NCBI GenBank assembly: GCA_022820505.1
Contig: JAJEFK010000012.1
Span: forward strand, 1 to 64,000
Direction: 5' to 3'
Length of the DNA stretch: 64,000 bases
Source of the DNA: Acidimicrobiia bacterium
GTDB taxonomy: Bacteria; Actinomycetota; Acidimicrobiia; Acidimicrobiales; Poriferisodalaceae
Positions 1 to 8,698 of the stretch are shown here, in pieces. Made by a program: the position numbers and the translations under genes. Numbering within the stretch: position 1 is the first letter of the stretch; every line of letters starts with the position of its first letter. A model generated the notes under the pieces. It had not been told where the DNA came from, ran no database searches, and saw only the letters and a list, made by a program, of their open reading frames with translations.

Positions 1-3000
1 CACAGCGCTGTCGCCCACCGTCGACGACGCCGAGCCGTCCTCCCAGCCGCCCGACGGCACAGCACCGTTGTGATCACCGGGCGCCGCCAGGCCGTTGTGC
101 ACCCGCGCCGACGTGCCCGAATTGCCCGACGCGCTGCGCGTGGACGCGAACGCCTTGAAGAACCCGACATAGGGCAGTACGTCGGCATGGCCGTTCGTGG
201 CCGCCGCCGTGCGCACGAACTCGTCATAGTCGCCGATGTCCGACGAGGTGGCATCACGCAGCGTCGAGGTGCGGAACAACAACCGGAACTCGTCGCCGTC
301 GCCCAAGCCGGCCGGCGCCAGCGGCCACGACGACGGCACCGTGACCTCGCCGGACTCATCGTCCACCAGCACCACCCCGAAAGGCCCGCCCACCGGATCG
401 GCGAGCGTCGAGTTCGACGCGCTCGGGGCGCGGGCGCCGGTGCCGTAGCCCACCACCGCATAAGGCTGCGAGCGCACGTCGTTGTCCACCGGGGTCAGCC
501 GCAGCGTGGCCGTCTGCGCGCCCGCCCCGAACTGCACCGCGGGGTTCTGGGCGCTGTGCAGGCCAGAGGTGAGCAGCGACACCCCGGCCTGGGAGGAGGG
601 GCTGAGCCCGAACGTGAAATCGTCGCCCACCGTCGCGCCGGCCACCGTCAGCGGCACCGTCACCGTCTCAGAGCCCGTCATCTCGCGGTCGAGCGTCAGG
701 GTGAACGTGCGGTAGCCCGTGGCATCGCTTTCGCCCTCCACCGCATTGCCGTTCGCGTCGCCGTCGGAGGCCGTCATCTCGACGCCCACGTCGTTGTCGG
801 TGATCGTGACCGTGGCGGTCGCCTGCGCGCCGAGGTTGTAGCCGTCGCCCTCGAGCAGCGTCAGGGTGATCGTCTCGCCGGGATCGATGATCTGGTCCTC
901 GATGACCGTGACCGTGATGACGGCCGTGCCCGACGGACCCACCACCACCGGGCCGGAGACCGCCTCATAGTCGTCGCCGCTGACGGCCGACCCGCCGACC
1001 GCGAACGCCACGCTGGTATCGGCTTTGGGCGCCGGCGACAGGCTCACCACCACGTTGAGCTGCTGGCCGCCTCTCGACGCCTCCGTCGCGGTGTAGGCGG
1101 CCGACGCGAACTCCGCCACCGGCGCCTCCACCGAGAACACCGGCGACAGGCCGAACAGCGGACGCTCGAGGTTCCGCAGGACAATATTGGCGTTGCCCGA
1201 GTCGAGCCCCGCATGATTCCCGGTCTGCACATGGCCACCGCTGCCCAGCACATAGGCCGCCCGCGGCGTGCCGTCGCTGCGGCTGCCGGTGAACACCTCC
1301 GCGGTGTCAGTGCGGTCCGCGCCGCTCTCGGTGCGGTCGGCGGTGCTGTCCCAGCTCCCGTCGTAGAAGTCGGCGTAGCTGTCGGCCGCCTTGACCCCGC
1401 CCAGCCAATACACCGGGATGCCCGCGCTGTCCTTGGTGGCCGCGGCCGAGCCGTCGGCGTAGCCGCCCGAACCCGAGTTCGCCGCCGGATCCCACATGGC
1501 GGTGTTCTCCCGCGCGTCGGCCGACGCAGTCGAGCCCACCACCCTCACCAGCCCCGCATAGGGCACGATCGCGGCATGGCCCCCATGGGCCGCCCGCTGC
1601 ACGAACGCGTCGTAGTCGCCGATGTCGGCCGACTGGGCCTTCCTCTTGCCGGACGTGATGAACATCAGCCGGAACTCGTCGCCTGTTTCGAGGCCGTCAG
1701 GGATCAGCTCCCAGCCGATCGGCACCACGACGTTGCCGGTGTCGTCGTCGACGATGAAGAACTCGACCGGCCCGCCCGACACCGCCGCGCCGCCTGTGGG
1801 GCTCTTCGACGGCGCCCGGTCGCCGGCGCCCACCGCGATCTGCACATACGGCGAGAAGCGCCTGTCGTTGTCGACCGGGACGAAACGCAGCGTGGCAGCC
1901 GTGGCGCCCGCCGCGAACCGCACCGCCGGGTTCTGCGCGCTGTGAGGGGCAGAGGTGACCAGCGTCACCCCGGCCTGCGCCGACGGCTCGAGCCCGAACG
2001 CGAAATCGTCGCCTGCCGTCGCGCCGGTCACCGTCAGCGGCACCGTCACCGTCTCCGCGCCGGTCAGCGCCCGGCCCAGCGTCAGCGTGACCGTGCGGTA
2101 GCCCGTCGAGTCGCCGGCGCCCTCCACCGCGTTGCCGGCGGCATCGCCGTCGGAGGCCGTCATCTCGACGCCCACGTGGTCGTCGGTGATCGTGACCGTG
2201 GCAGTCGCCTGCGCGCCGAGGTTGTAGCCGTCGCCCTCCAGCAGCGTGAAGGTGATCGTCTCGCCGGGATCGATGATCTGGTCCTCGATGACCGAGACCG
2301 TGATGACGGCCGTGCCCGACGTGCCCACCACCACCGGGCCGGAGACCGCCTCATAGTCGTCGCCGCTGGTGGCCGACCCGCCGACCGCGAACGCCACGCT
2401 GGTATCGGCTTGCGGCGGGGGCGACAGTCTCACCACCACATCGACGCTGCGACCCGCGCCCGACGCCTCCGTCGCGGTGTAGGCGGCCGACGCGAACTCC
2501 GCCGACGGCGCCTCCACCGAGAACACCGGCGACACCGCGAGCAGCGCCGAATCTCTCTGCGGCTTACGGCCGGTGTTGGTGGCGAGGCGTTCTGAGTTCC
2601 AGAGCGCCACGCTCGTGCTGCCTAGCTCATGGCCCGGCCGTTTGGCGCCTGTGTTCCAGCTGCCGGAGAAGAAAGCCCCGGAGTCGGTGCGGTCCGCGCC
2701 GCTCTCGGTGGTGTCGTCGGCGGCAGTGCTGTCCCAGGAACCGTCGTAGAAGTCGGCGTAGCTGTCGGCCGCCTTGACCCCGCCCAGCCAATACACCGGG
2801 ATGCCCGCGCTGTCCTTGTCGGCCGCGGTCGAGCCGTCGGCGTAGCCGCCCGAACCCGAGTTCGCAGCCGGATCCCACATGGCAGTGTTCACCCGGGCGT
2901 CCACCGACGCAGTCGAGCCCACCACCCTCACCAGCCCCGCATAGGGCACGATCGCGGCATGGCCCCTATGGGCTGCCCGCTGCACGAAAGCGTTGTACTC

Positions 3001-3480
3001 GTCGATATCGGTCGAATGGGCCTTCCTCTTGCCGGACGTGATGAACATCAGCCGGAACTCGCCGCCCGCGCCGATGCCCGACGGCTTCAACGCCCAGTCT
3101 TCAGGCACCACCACGGCGCCGGCTTCGTCGTCGTCGATGAAGAACCCCAACGGCACGCCCGACACCGCGCCCAGGCTCGCACCGCCGCCGGCCGACGGGG
3201 CCCGGCTGCCGGCGCCCTTGCTGATGGCGATCCAGGGCCGGGTGCGCTTGCCGTCGTCCACCGGGACGAAGCGCAGCGTGGCGGCGGCCGCGCCGGCCGT
3301 GAACTGCACCGCCGGGTTCTGGGGGCTGTGCGGGTCGGACGTGAGCAGCGCCACGCCGGACTGGGAGGAGGGGCTGAGCCCGAACGTGAAATCGTCGCCC
3401 ACCGTGGCTCCGGCCACCGTCAGCGGGATGGTGATCACTTCATTCCCCACGAGCGCGCGGCTCAGATTGAGGCTGAGGGC
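1..3480 (-). repeat. Long imperfect direct repeats, period about 1.38 kb, inside the giant gene
   Basis: Stretches of the giant gene recur almost unchanged at a spacing of about 1383-1386 bp (461-462 codons). 741-1035 matches 2127-2415 with only scattered differences, 1361-1500 matches 2744-2885, and 590-660 matches about 3360-3430 two periods away. Each unit encodes a Calx-beta segment plus one copy of the unnamed module. The nucleotide-level conservation implies recent duplication or ongoing gene conversion. Such repeats are also prone to mis-assembly. Confidence 0.85.
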
Positions 3481-6400
3481 TCGGTAGCCGGTGCTGTCGT
3501 CGGCGCCCTCCACCGCATTGCCGTCGCCGTCGCCGCCGGATGCGGACGCCGTCACGTCGATGATCGGCGATCGGCGCACCCGCACATCGACCGAGGGCGG
3601 GGACAGCCCTCCGACGGGGTAGGCGGCGGTGCCGGCGGTGATGGCGTGGGTGATGGCGGCGGCGCCCGGGGCCGCGCCGGTGACGGTGACCTTCTTGGGG
3701 GTGTGCCAGTCGTCGGAGTCGAACGACACCGACGACGACACGGTGGCCTTGCCGGTGTCGCTCGAGGCGGGCGTGACAGTGACCGTCCCGCCCGGGTCGC
3801 TGGCGAGTCGCACGTCGTATTCCACGGTGCTGCCCGAGATCAGCTCCAGCTCGTCGGGGGAGACCGCCACGGCATGCCCCGCGTCGGCCACGCTGAAATA
3901 GACGGTCTCGTCGGTGGTGTCGGTGTCGTAGCGGTAGGGACCCCCCGCCGAGCGCGTCTGGAACCTGATGAGGTACTGGCCGGGCATGGCGTCGGTGTCG
4001 GCGTCGTCGTCGAAGGGAACGCGCAGAGCCAGCGTGTGCGGGGTGTTCCAGTTGCCCGCCGCGCCCGGCGTGACATCGACCCTTGCCTCCACGAGCGTCG
4101 TGTCGGGGTCGTGGTCGATGACCACCTGGTTCCGGTCGGTTCGCGGCAGGTCGTACAACTCGGTGAACGTAGGGTCCGCTCCCGCGGGTCTCTCGAGCAC
4201 GGTGGCGATAAGCCGAGTCGGCACACCCGGGTCGACTTCCAGCTTCACCGTCAACGTGCCGCTGTCGCCCTCGGTCAGCGCGATGCTCGTCCCGTCGCCG
4301 CCCAGCCCCGACGCGTCGACCACCACCGATTGCGTGCCGTCGAAGACGACGACCTCGACTCGGCCGGCCGCTCCCACCGCAGCATCGAGCGGATCGGAGA
4401 GACGCACCTCGAAGGTCTCGGGAGGCTCGCGCACAGTGTCGGAGGCGATGTCCACGGTGACGGTCTTGGCGGTGTCGCCGGGGGCGAACACCAGATAGCC
4501 CGGATCAGCGGTGTAGTCGCCCGTCGGCGATGCCGGATAGACCCAAGCGTTGCGGAACAGAGCAGGGTCGACGATGGGGGTTCCGGTGGTCCAGTAGACC
4601 GATGCCGGCACGAGGGTGTCGCCCGTCTTGGTGACGGTGAGCGTCACAGAGCCCTCCGACTCATACCCGTGATACTCCGGGGAGCTGAACGCGAGGGTGG
4701 GGGCGTCGGCGTCGTCTTCGATGATGCCCAATGCGGTGCCGCCGAAGGGATGCACGCCGGGGGCGTTCGTGCCGCTGGGGGTGCCGAGCTTCACGGTGAA
4801 GTAATGGTCGCTCTCGTAGACGCCGTCGTCGGTGGTGGCGACAGCGAAGTCGGCCGAGGTGGCGCCCTCGGCAATGGTGACGCTGCCGGCGTCGCTGTCG
4901 TAGTCGGCGCCGGCGCCGCCCGACGCGCCGGTGGCTGTGATGTAGCCGGGGTCGGCTGCTCTCGCCCGCCCGTCGGCGAGGGTGTAGGGCACCGTGATGC
5001 CGCCTTGGGGCGCGGCGGCGGGAATGGTGACGGTGAAGGTGACGGCGCTGCCCTCCGCTGCGGCGGCGTCGGCGACGCGGGCGCCGGTGCTCCCCACCGA
5101 GAAGGCGTCCGACAGGGCGTACATGGGCCTCTGCTCGGCGGCGGGCTCGCCGTGGTCGCAGGTGTCGGTGGTGGGGCCCAGCGGAGTGAGCGCGCTGTTG
5201 CCGGAGTTGAGATAGCCCACATTCACACTGGGCTTGCCCGCGTTCAGATGGTCGCCGCCGCCGGGACAGTTGGCGCCGGTGCGCCGGTGCCCGTGCGACT
5301 TGGAGCCGGTCCAGTAGCCGCCGGCGGCGATGGCGGCCGCCGTGCCGTCGGCGTAGGCGGGATTGGCCTCGTCGTCCCAGCTGCCGTCGGTGAAGTCGGC
5401 CTTGTCGTCGGCCGCCTTGCTGCCGCCCACCCAGTAGATGGGGTCGTCAGGGTGGCTGCTGTCGTTCGGGTCGAACCTGGCGTTGATGTACGCCGCCCCT
5501 CCGCTGTCGATGGTGATGACCGGATGGAACCGCTTCGCATACGGCTTGAGGTCGGCCACGCCGCCCTGCTTGAGGCCGGCGCCGGTGATCTCGGCGCGCA
5601 CGAAATCGGTGTACGCCGTGCGCCCGCTCGACCCGCCGGTGCTCGCGGCGGTGGTGGCGTTGGTCACATACAGCAGCCGGAACCTGTCGCCGGGCTCCAG
5701 GCCAGAGGGCAGCAGCGGCCAGTCGGGGGGCACCTCGACGACGTCGGCCTGATCGGGCGACTCGTCGTCGGTGATGGCGAACCATGCCTGCGCGCCGGGG
5801 ACCCACGCCTCGATGCCGCCGTCGAGGTTGGTCACCGGCGGCAGCCAGCGGCCGGTGTACTCGGGGTGGTTCGGGTTGAGCGCCCGGAAGTCGCTGGGAA
5901 AGGCGATGCGGAACTCCTCGTGGTGGGCATCGCCGTCGTCGAAGCCGTCGGTGGCGTGCATCTCGATGACAGCGCTCTGCGCGCCGGCGCCGCGGAACTC
6001 CAGATAGCGGTAGCCGACATGGCTGGGGGTCAGCCGGTCGACGGCCTCCACCGACACGCCGACGCCTGCGGCGGTCATCTGGAAGTCGTTGAGGCGCGGC
6101 GGCCACGCCACGTTGGCCGAGACCCGCGGGCCGCGGGCGCTCTGGACCACGTCGCAGGAAGTGCCGTCCGATGCTTCGACCGTGTTGCCGTTGCCGTCGT
6201 CGTCGAGAACGCACTCCTGCGCGGCGCCGGGCTTGGTGTGGCCCTTGGCCTCGAGGTACAGCGGCACCCGCACGAACTCGCCGTCGACGAGGGGGCGGCT
6301 CAGGCTCACGGTGAGCGAGTTGTCCACCAGCCCCGGTTCGCCCTCCACCATGACCCGCGAGATGTAGTCGGCATCGCCGACGGTGCGCACGCCGTTGCCC

Positions 6401-8352
6401 GCCATGGTGACGGTGGTGGCGTCGTCGTCGACCAAGGTCAAGGTGTGAGTCACGGGCGCCACGCCGGCATATGCGCCAGGGCCGCTGAGGGTGTGGGTGA
6501 TGCCCACCTGCGCATCAGCGGCGTCGTCGGCATTCTGCACGCCGCTGACGATGACGGTCTGTTCGTTGTTCCATCTGGGGTAGAACTGCGGGCCGAAGGT
6601 CAACGACGCGCCCGCGGTGACGATCGCCTTGCTCGGGTCGGCGCTGGCGACAGTCACCGTGACATCGCCGGTGGGCTGGGTGGTCAGCCGCACCGGATAG
6701 GCGTACAGTCCGCCCTCGAGGAGGCGTCCGTCGCCGACGTCCAGCACCGCCAGGCCTGCGGCAGCGGTCTGGTCGATGAGCGTCATCCGGTACGAGCGCT
6801 GCTCGCCCTCGGCGCTGTCGTAGCCGACGCTGCTGTGGCCGGCGCAGCCCGACCCCGCGCACAGGCCGCCCGCCAAGCTCGACGTGAAGTACGGGGCCGG
6901 GCCGGTGTCGGAGCGCCGCGGGATGCTCGCCTCGAGCGTCTCGCTCACCGTGTCGGAGTCGGTCAGCGCCGTCACCGCCAGCGTGGCCCGCTGCGCTCCC
7001 GCCCCCGAGAGGGTCAGCCGTCCCTGCGTGCCGTCGTCGGAGTCTGCGTAGGCGGCGCCGGCGGGCGAGCCGTCGAGGGCGACGCTGAAGTGCGTGCCCA
7101 GCGCCGCCCCGGAGAACGCCAGCGGCACCGTGACCGACTCGCCGGCCGTGAGGGCCCGGTCGATGACCACCCGGAACTTCGCGGTGTCGGTCGCGCTGCC
7201 TTCGGCGGCTGTGGAGTCTTCGCCGTCCGCGGGCAGCAGGCGTATCCGGGTCGGCTCGTCGTCGTCTGTCACGGTGAGCGCCACGTCGGGCAGCGTGATG
7301 CCCGAGTACACCGTGGGGGCGGTGGCGGTGTCGGGTCCTTTCACGGTGCGCTGCCGTCCGCCGACGGTGACGGTGCGGTCGGCCTCGTCGAAGTACTTGC
7401 TGTCGTAGTCGTACACCGTGAGCTCCAGCGTTCCCGACAGGACGCCGCCGGGGGTGTCGACGGCGTTGTCGAACGCCAGCAGGCGCACCTCGAAGCTGTG
7501 CGGATCGGGACGCCAGGCGCCCTCGGCGGCGTCCCACTCGGCTTGGGACACGCCGGGGGTGCCGTCGGTGTCGAGCAGGTCGAGCCATTGCTGGGTGATC
7601 GTGAGGACCTCTCGGGCAGCGGTGGGCGACGGGAGCTCGTGCTTCGCGAAGCTGCCGGTGGCGCTGGCGATCGAGGTGGGCGTGCCGCCGGCGCTGGGCA
7701 CGGTGTCGGCCACCCGCGCCACGATCACGATCGGCCCCGTGGGCGGGCTGTCGAGGCTCACGGTGATCGTGCCTCGGTGGTCGCGGGGGTCGCTGTTGGC
7801 GGTGCGCTCCATCATCGAGGCGCCGCCGCCGCTGACGGTGACGCCGCCGCCGCCGGTGCCGGTCAGCGTGGCGTCGGACGCGTCGGCGATGGCGATGTCC
7901 CACTCAGCGAGCAGCCCGGTGCCGGTGCATGCTGCGCTGGAGCAGAGCTGCAGCCCGAACGTCTCGTCGTCGGTGTCGTTGTCGGCCCGGGCCTCCAGCT
8001 CGAAGCGGATGCGCTGGGAGGCGGGCCTGATCCGGGTCTGGGCGCCGTTGCCGCCCGGCGTGATGGACCGCTGTTCGGTGGTGGCCGACAGGTCGCCCGA
8101 CTCAGCGGTGTAGGGCGCGCTCAGCGGCTTGATGCGCAGGTAGTGCGCCGAGGCATCGGGCACGTTGGAGATCTCGAAGAATCGCTGCTGGCCCTCGACG
8201 ATGGAGGTGCGGTGCAGGTACGGGGTGCCCGTGGAGGCTGTCTGCGCGGCTGCCTCGGGCGGCACCACCGCCAGCGGCACCACCGCCAGCAGCGACCCCG
8301 CCAACGCCACCGCCAGACCAGCTGCTGCCCCGCGTGCCAGCGGGCGTCTCAC
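1..8352 (-). CDS. Giant secreted Calx-beta repeat protein (3' end outside window)
   Basis: Open on the minus strand from a GTG at 8352 to the window edge (2784 codons, no stop). An in-frame TAG lies directly before the GTG, and a GAGGTGG ribosome site lies 7 nt upstream, so the start is firm. The first ~36 residues form a signal peptide (RR, then an Ala/Leu/Val-rich core ending PPEAAAQ). The rest is beta-rich extracellular sequence: Calx-beta-like units (for example EDQIIDPGETITFTL, and repeated DNDVGVEMTASDGDA...GNAVEG segments) alternate with an unnamed ~200-residue module. That module opens with W-x-L-x-P-x-G-L...G-D-E-F-R-L-x-F and contains PIYW-L/V-GG-x-K-A-A-D and D-F-Y-D-G-S-W-D; copies lie near 5105-5750, 2515-3120, 1130-1745 and 1-350. 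Calx-beta repeats are typical of calcium-binding surface adhesins. An adhesin or surface role is inference; no cell-wall anchor is visible because the C-terminus is missing. Confidence 0.88.
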   Translation of the reverse strand, partial: MRRPLARGAAAGLAVALAGSLLAVVPLAVVPPEAAAQTASTGTPYLHRTSIVEGQQRFFEISNVPDASAHYLRIKPLSAPYTAESGDLSATTEQRSITPGGNGAQTRIRPASQRIRFELEARADNDTDDETFGLQLCSSAACTGTGLLAEWDIAIADASDATLTGTGGGGVTVSGGGASMMERTANSDPRDHRGTITVSLDSPPTGPIVIVARVADTVPSAGGTPTSIASATGSFAKHELPSPTAAREVLTITQQWLDLLDTDGTPGVSQAEWDAAEGAWRPDPHSFEVRLLAFDNAVDTPGGVLSGTLELTVYDYDSKYFDEADRTVTVGGRQRTVKGPDTATAPTVYSGITLPDVALTVTDDDEPTRIRLLPADGEDSTAAEGSATDTAKFRVVIDRALTAGESVTVPLAFSGAALGTHFSVALDGSPAGAAYADSDDGTQGRLTLSGAGAQRATLAVTALTDSDTVSETLEASIPRRSDTGPAPYFTSSLAGGLCAGSGCAGHSSVGYDSAEGEQRSYRMTLIDQTAAAGLAVLDVGDGRLLEGGLYAYPVRLTTQPTGDVTVTVASADPSKAIVTAGASLTFGPQFYPRWNNEQTVIVSGVQNADDAADAQVGITHTLSGPGAYAGVAPVTHTLTLVDDDATTVTMAGNGVRTVGDADYISRVMVEGEPGLVDNSLTVSLSRPLVDGEFVRVPLYLEAKGHTKPGAAQECVLDDDGNGNTVEASDGTSCDVVQSARGPRVSANVAWPPRLNDFQMTAAGVGVSVEAVDRLTPSHVGYRYLEFRGAGAQSAVIEMHATDGFDDGDAHHEEFRIAFPSDFRALNPNHPEYTGRWLPPVTNLDGGIEAWVPGAQAWFAITDDESPDQADVVEVPPDWPLLPSGLEPGDRFRLLYVTNATTAASTGGSSGRTAYTDFVRAEITGAGLKQGGVADLKPYAKRFHPVITIDSGGAAYINARFDPNDSSHPDDPIYWVGGSKAADDKADFTDGSWDDEANPAYADGTAAAIAAGGYWTGSKSHGHRRTGANCPGGGDHLNAGKPSVNVGYLNSGNSALTPLGPTTDTCDHGEPAAEQRPMYALSDAFSVGSTGARVADAAAAEGSAVTFTVTIPAAAPQGGITVPYTLADGRARAADPGYITATGASGGAGADYDSDAGSVTIAEGATSADFAVATTDDGVYESDHYFTVKLGTPSGTNAPGVHPFGGTALGIIEDDADAPTLAFSSPEYHGYESEGSVTLTVTKTGDTLVPASVYWTTGTPIVDPALFRNAWVYPASPTGDYTADPGYLVFAPGDTAKTVTVDIASDTVREPPETFEVRLSDPLDAAVGAAGRVEVVVFDGTQSVVVDASGLGGDGTSIALTEGDSGTLTVKLEVDPGVPTRLIATVLERPAGADPTFTELYDLPRTDRNQVVIDHDPDTTLVEARVDVTPGAAGNWNTPHTLALRVPFDDDADTDAMPGQYLIRFQTRSAGGPYRYDTDTTDETVYFSVADAGHAVAVSPDELELISGSTVEYDVRLASDPGGTVTVTPASSDTGKATVSSSVSFDSDDWHTPKKVTVTGAAPGAAAITHAITAGTAAYPVGGLSPPSVDVRVRRSPIIDVTASASGGDGDGNAVEGADDSTGYRALSLNLSRALVGNEVITIPLTVAGATVGDDFTFGLSPSSQSGVALLTSDPHSPQNPAVQFTAGAAAATLRFVPVDDGKRTRPWIAISKGAGSRAPSAGGGASLGAVSGVPLGFFIDDDEAGAVVVPEDWALKPSGIGAGGEFRLMFITSGKRKAHSTDIDEYNAFVQRAAHRGHAAIVPYAGLVRVVGSTASVDARVNTAMWDPAANSGSGGYADGSTAADKDSAGIPVYWLGGVKAADSYADFYDGSWDSTAADDTTESGADRTDSGAFFSGSWNTGAKRPGHELGSTSVALWNSERLATNTGRKPQRDSALLAVSPVFSVEAPSAEFASAAYTATEASGAGRSVDVVVRLSPPPQADTSVAFAVGGSATSGDDYEAVSGPVVVGTSGTAVITVSVIEDQIIDPGETITFTLLEGDGYNLGAQATATVTITDDHVGVEMTASDGDAAGNAVEGAGDSTGYRTVTLTLGRALTGAETVTVPLTVTGATAGDDFAFGLEPSAQAGVTLVTSAPHSAQNPAVRFAAGATAATLRFVPVDNDRRFSPYVQIAVGAGDRAPSKSPTGGAAVSGGPVEFFIVDDDTGNVVVPIGWELIPDGLETGDEFRLMFITSGKRKAQSADIGDYDAFVQRAAHGGHAAIVPYAGLVRVVGSTASADARENTAMWDPAANSGSGGYADGSAAATKDSAGIPVYWLGGVKAADSYADFYDGSWDSTADRTESGADRTDTAEVFTGSRSDGTPRAAYVLGSGGHVQTGNHAGLDSGNANIVLRNLERPLFGLSPVFSVEAPVAEFASAAYTATEASRGGQQLNVVVSLSPAPKADTSVAFAVGGSAVSGDDYEAVSGPVVVGPSGTAVITVTVIEDQIIDPGETITLTLLEGDGYNLGAQATATVTITDNDVGVEMTASDGDANGNAVEGESDATGYRTFTLTLDREMTGSETVTVPLTVAGATVGDDFTFGLSPSSQAGVSLLTSGLHSAQNPAVQFGAGAQTATLRLTPVDNDVRSQPYAVVGYGTGARAPSASNSTLADPVGGPFGVVLVDDESGEVTVPSSWPLAPAGLGDGDEFRLLFRTSTLRDATSSDIGDYDEFVRTAAATNGHADVLPYVGFFKAFASTRSASGNSGTSARVHNGLAAPGDHNGAVPSGGWEDGSASSTVGDSAV

Positions 8353-8637
8353 CTATCCGCCACCTCGGCACCGAGGCCTACCCGGGCGTGCACCCCCCCC
8401 CCTGGGTTGGCATAGGAGCGTGGGCGGACAGGCATGAGCCCGTCGCGTCGCAGCGGTGTCTTTCCCGCTCTACCCCACGAAAAGGCATACTGAGGTGCAT
8501 CGACATTTCCGCATCTCCACATCGAATCCTATGTCAACGGCAGCGCTGGCGGACTCCTGCATGAGCTGCACGAGAGATCGTTGAAGAAAAGCTACGACTC
8601 CTGGCAACACGGCTGGCCGATCAGACCAGTGAGATTT
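8353..8637. other. Divergent intergenic region with a C10/G10 homopolymer
   Basis: This is the spacer between the minus-strand giant gene and the plus-strand ATPase. It holds no credible gene. Its main feature is a run of ten C residues (8393-8402), read as G10 on the coding strand of the giant gene, ending 40 nt before its GTG. TAGGCC (8374-8379) or TATGCC (8412-8417) on the minus strand could be -10 boxes, which would place the tract in the -35/spacer region or at the start of the leader respectively. Neither box is a strong match. Confidence 0.6.
8393..8402 (-). repeat. G10 tract upstream of giant surface-protein gene
   Basis: Ten consecutive C on the plus strand are G10 in the direction of transcription of the giant repeat protein, 41-50 nt before its start codon. 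Poly-G tracts in promoters or leaders of surface-protein genes are classic slipped-strand phase-variation sites in other bacteria. Its use here is inference. Confidence 0.6.
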
Positions 8638-8690
8638 GGTAGATCAATTGATTCGATTTCGGTAGATCGATATTGTCGAAAATGGTAGAT
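8638..8690 (+). promoter_or_regulatory. Three GGTAGAT repeats at 23-bp spacing, last one overlapping a -10 box
   Basis: GGTAGAT occurs at 8638-8644, 8661-8667 and 8684-8690, exactly 23 bp apart, in an AT-rich stretch unlike its surroundings. The third copy runs into TAGATT (8686-8691), which lies 7 nt before the ATG at 8699, the leaderless promoter geometry seen elsewhere in this window. A protein binding the repeats would occlude the -10 box, so this is a plausible operator for the downstream ATPase gene. Confidence 0.55.
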
Positions 8691-8698
8691 TTCGCTCT

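Noticed and set aside
2629-8415. A 1928-codon plus-strand open frame, and an 841-codon one at 70-2595
   Set aside because: They are antisense shadows of the giant minus-strand gene: compositions dominated by Arg, Gly, His and Val, no domain matches, whereas the minus strand gives a signal peptide and coherent repeats.
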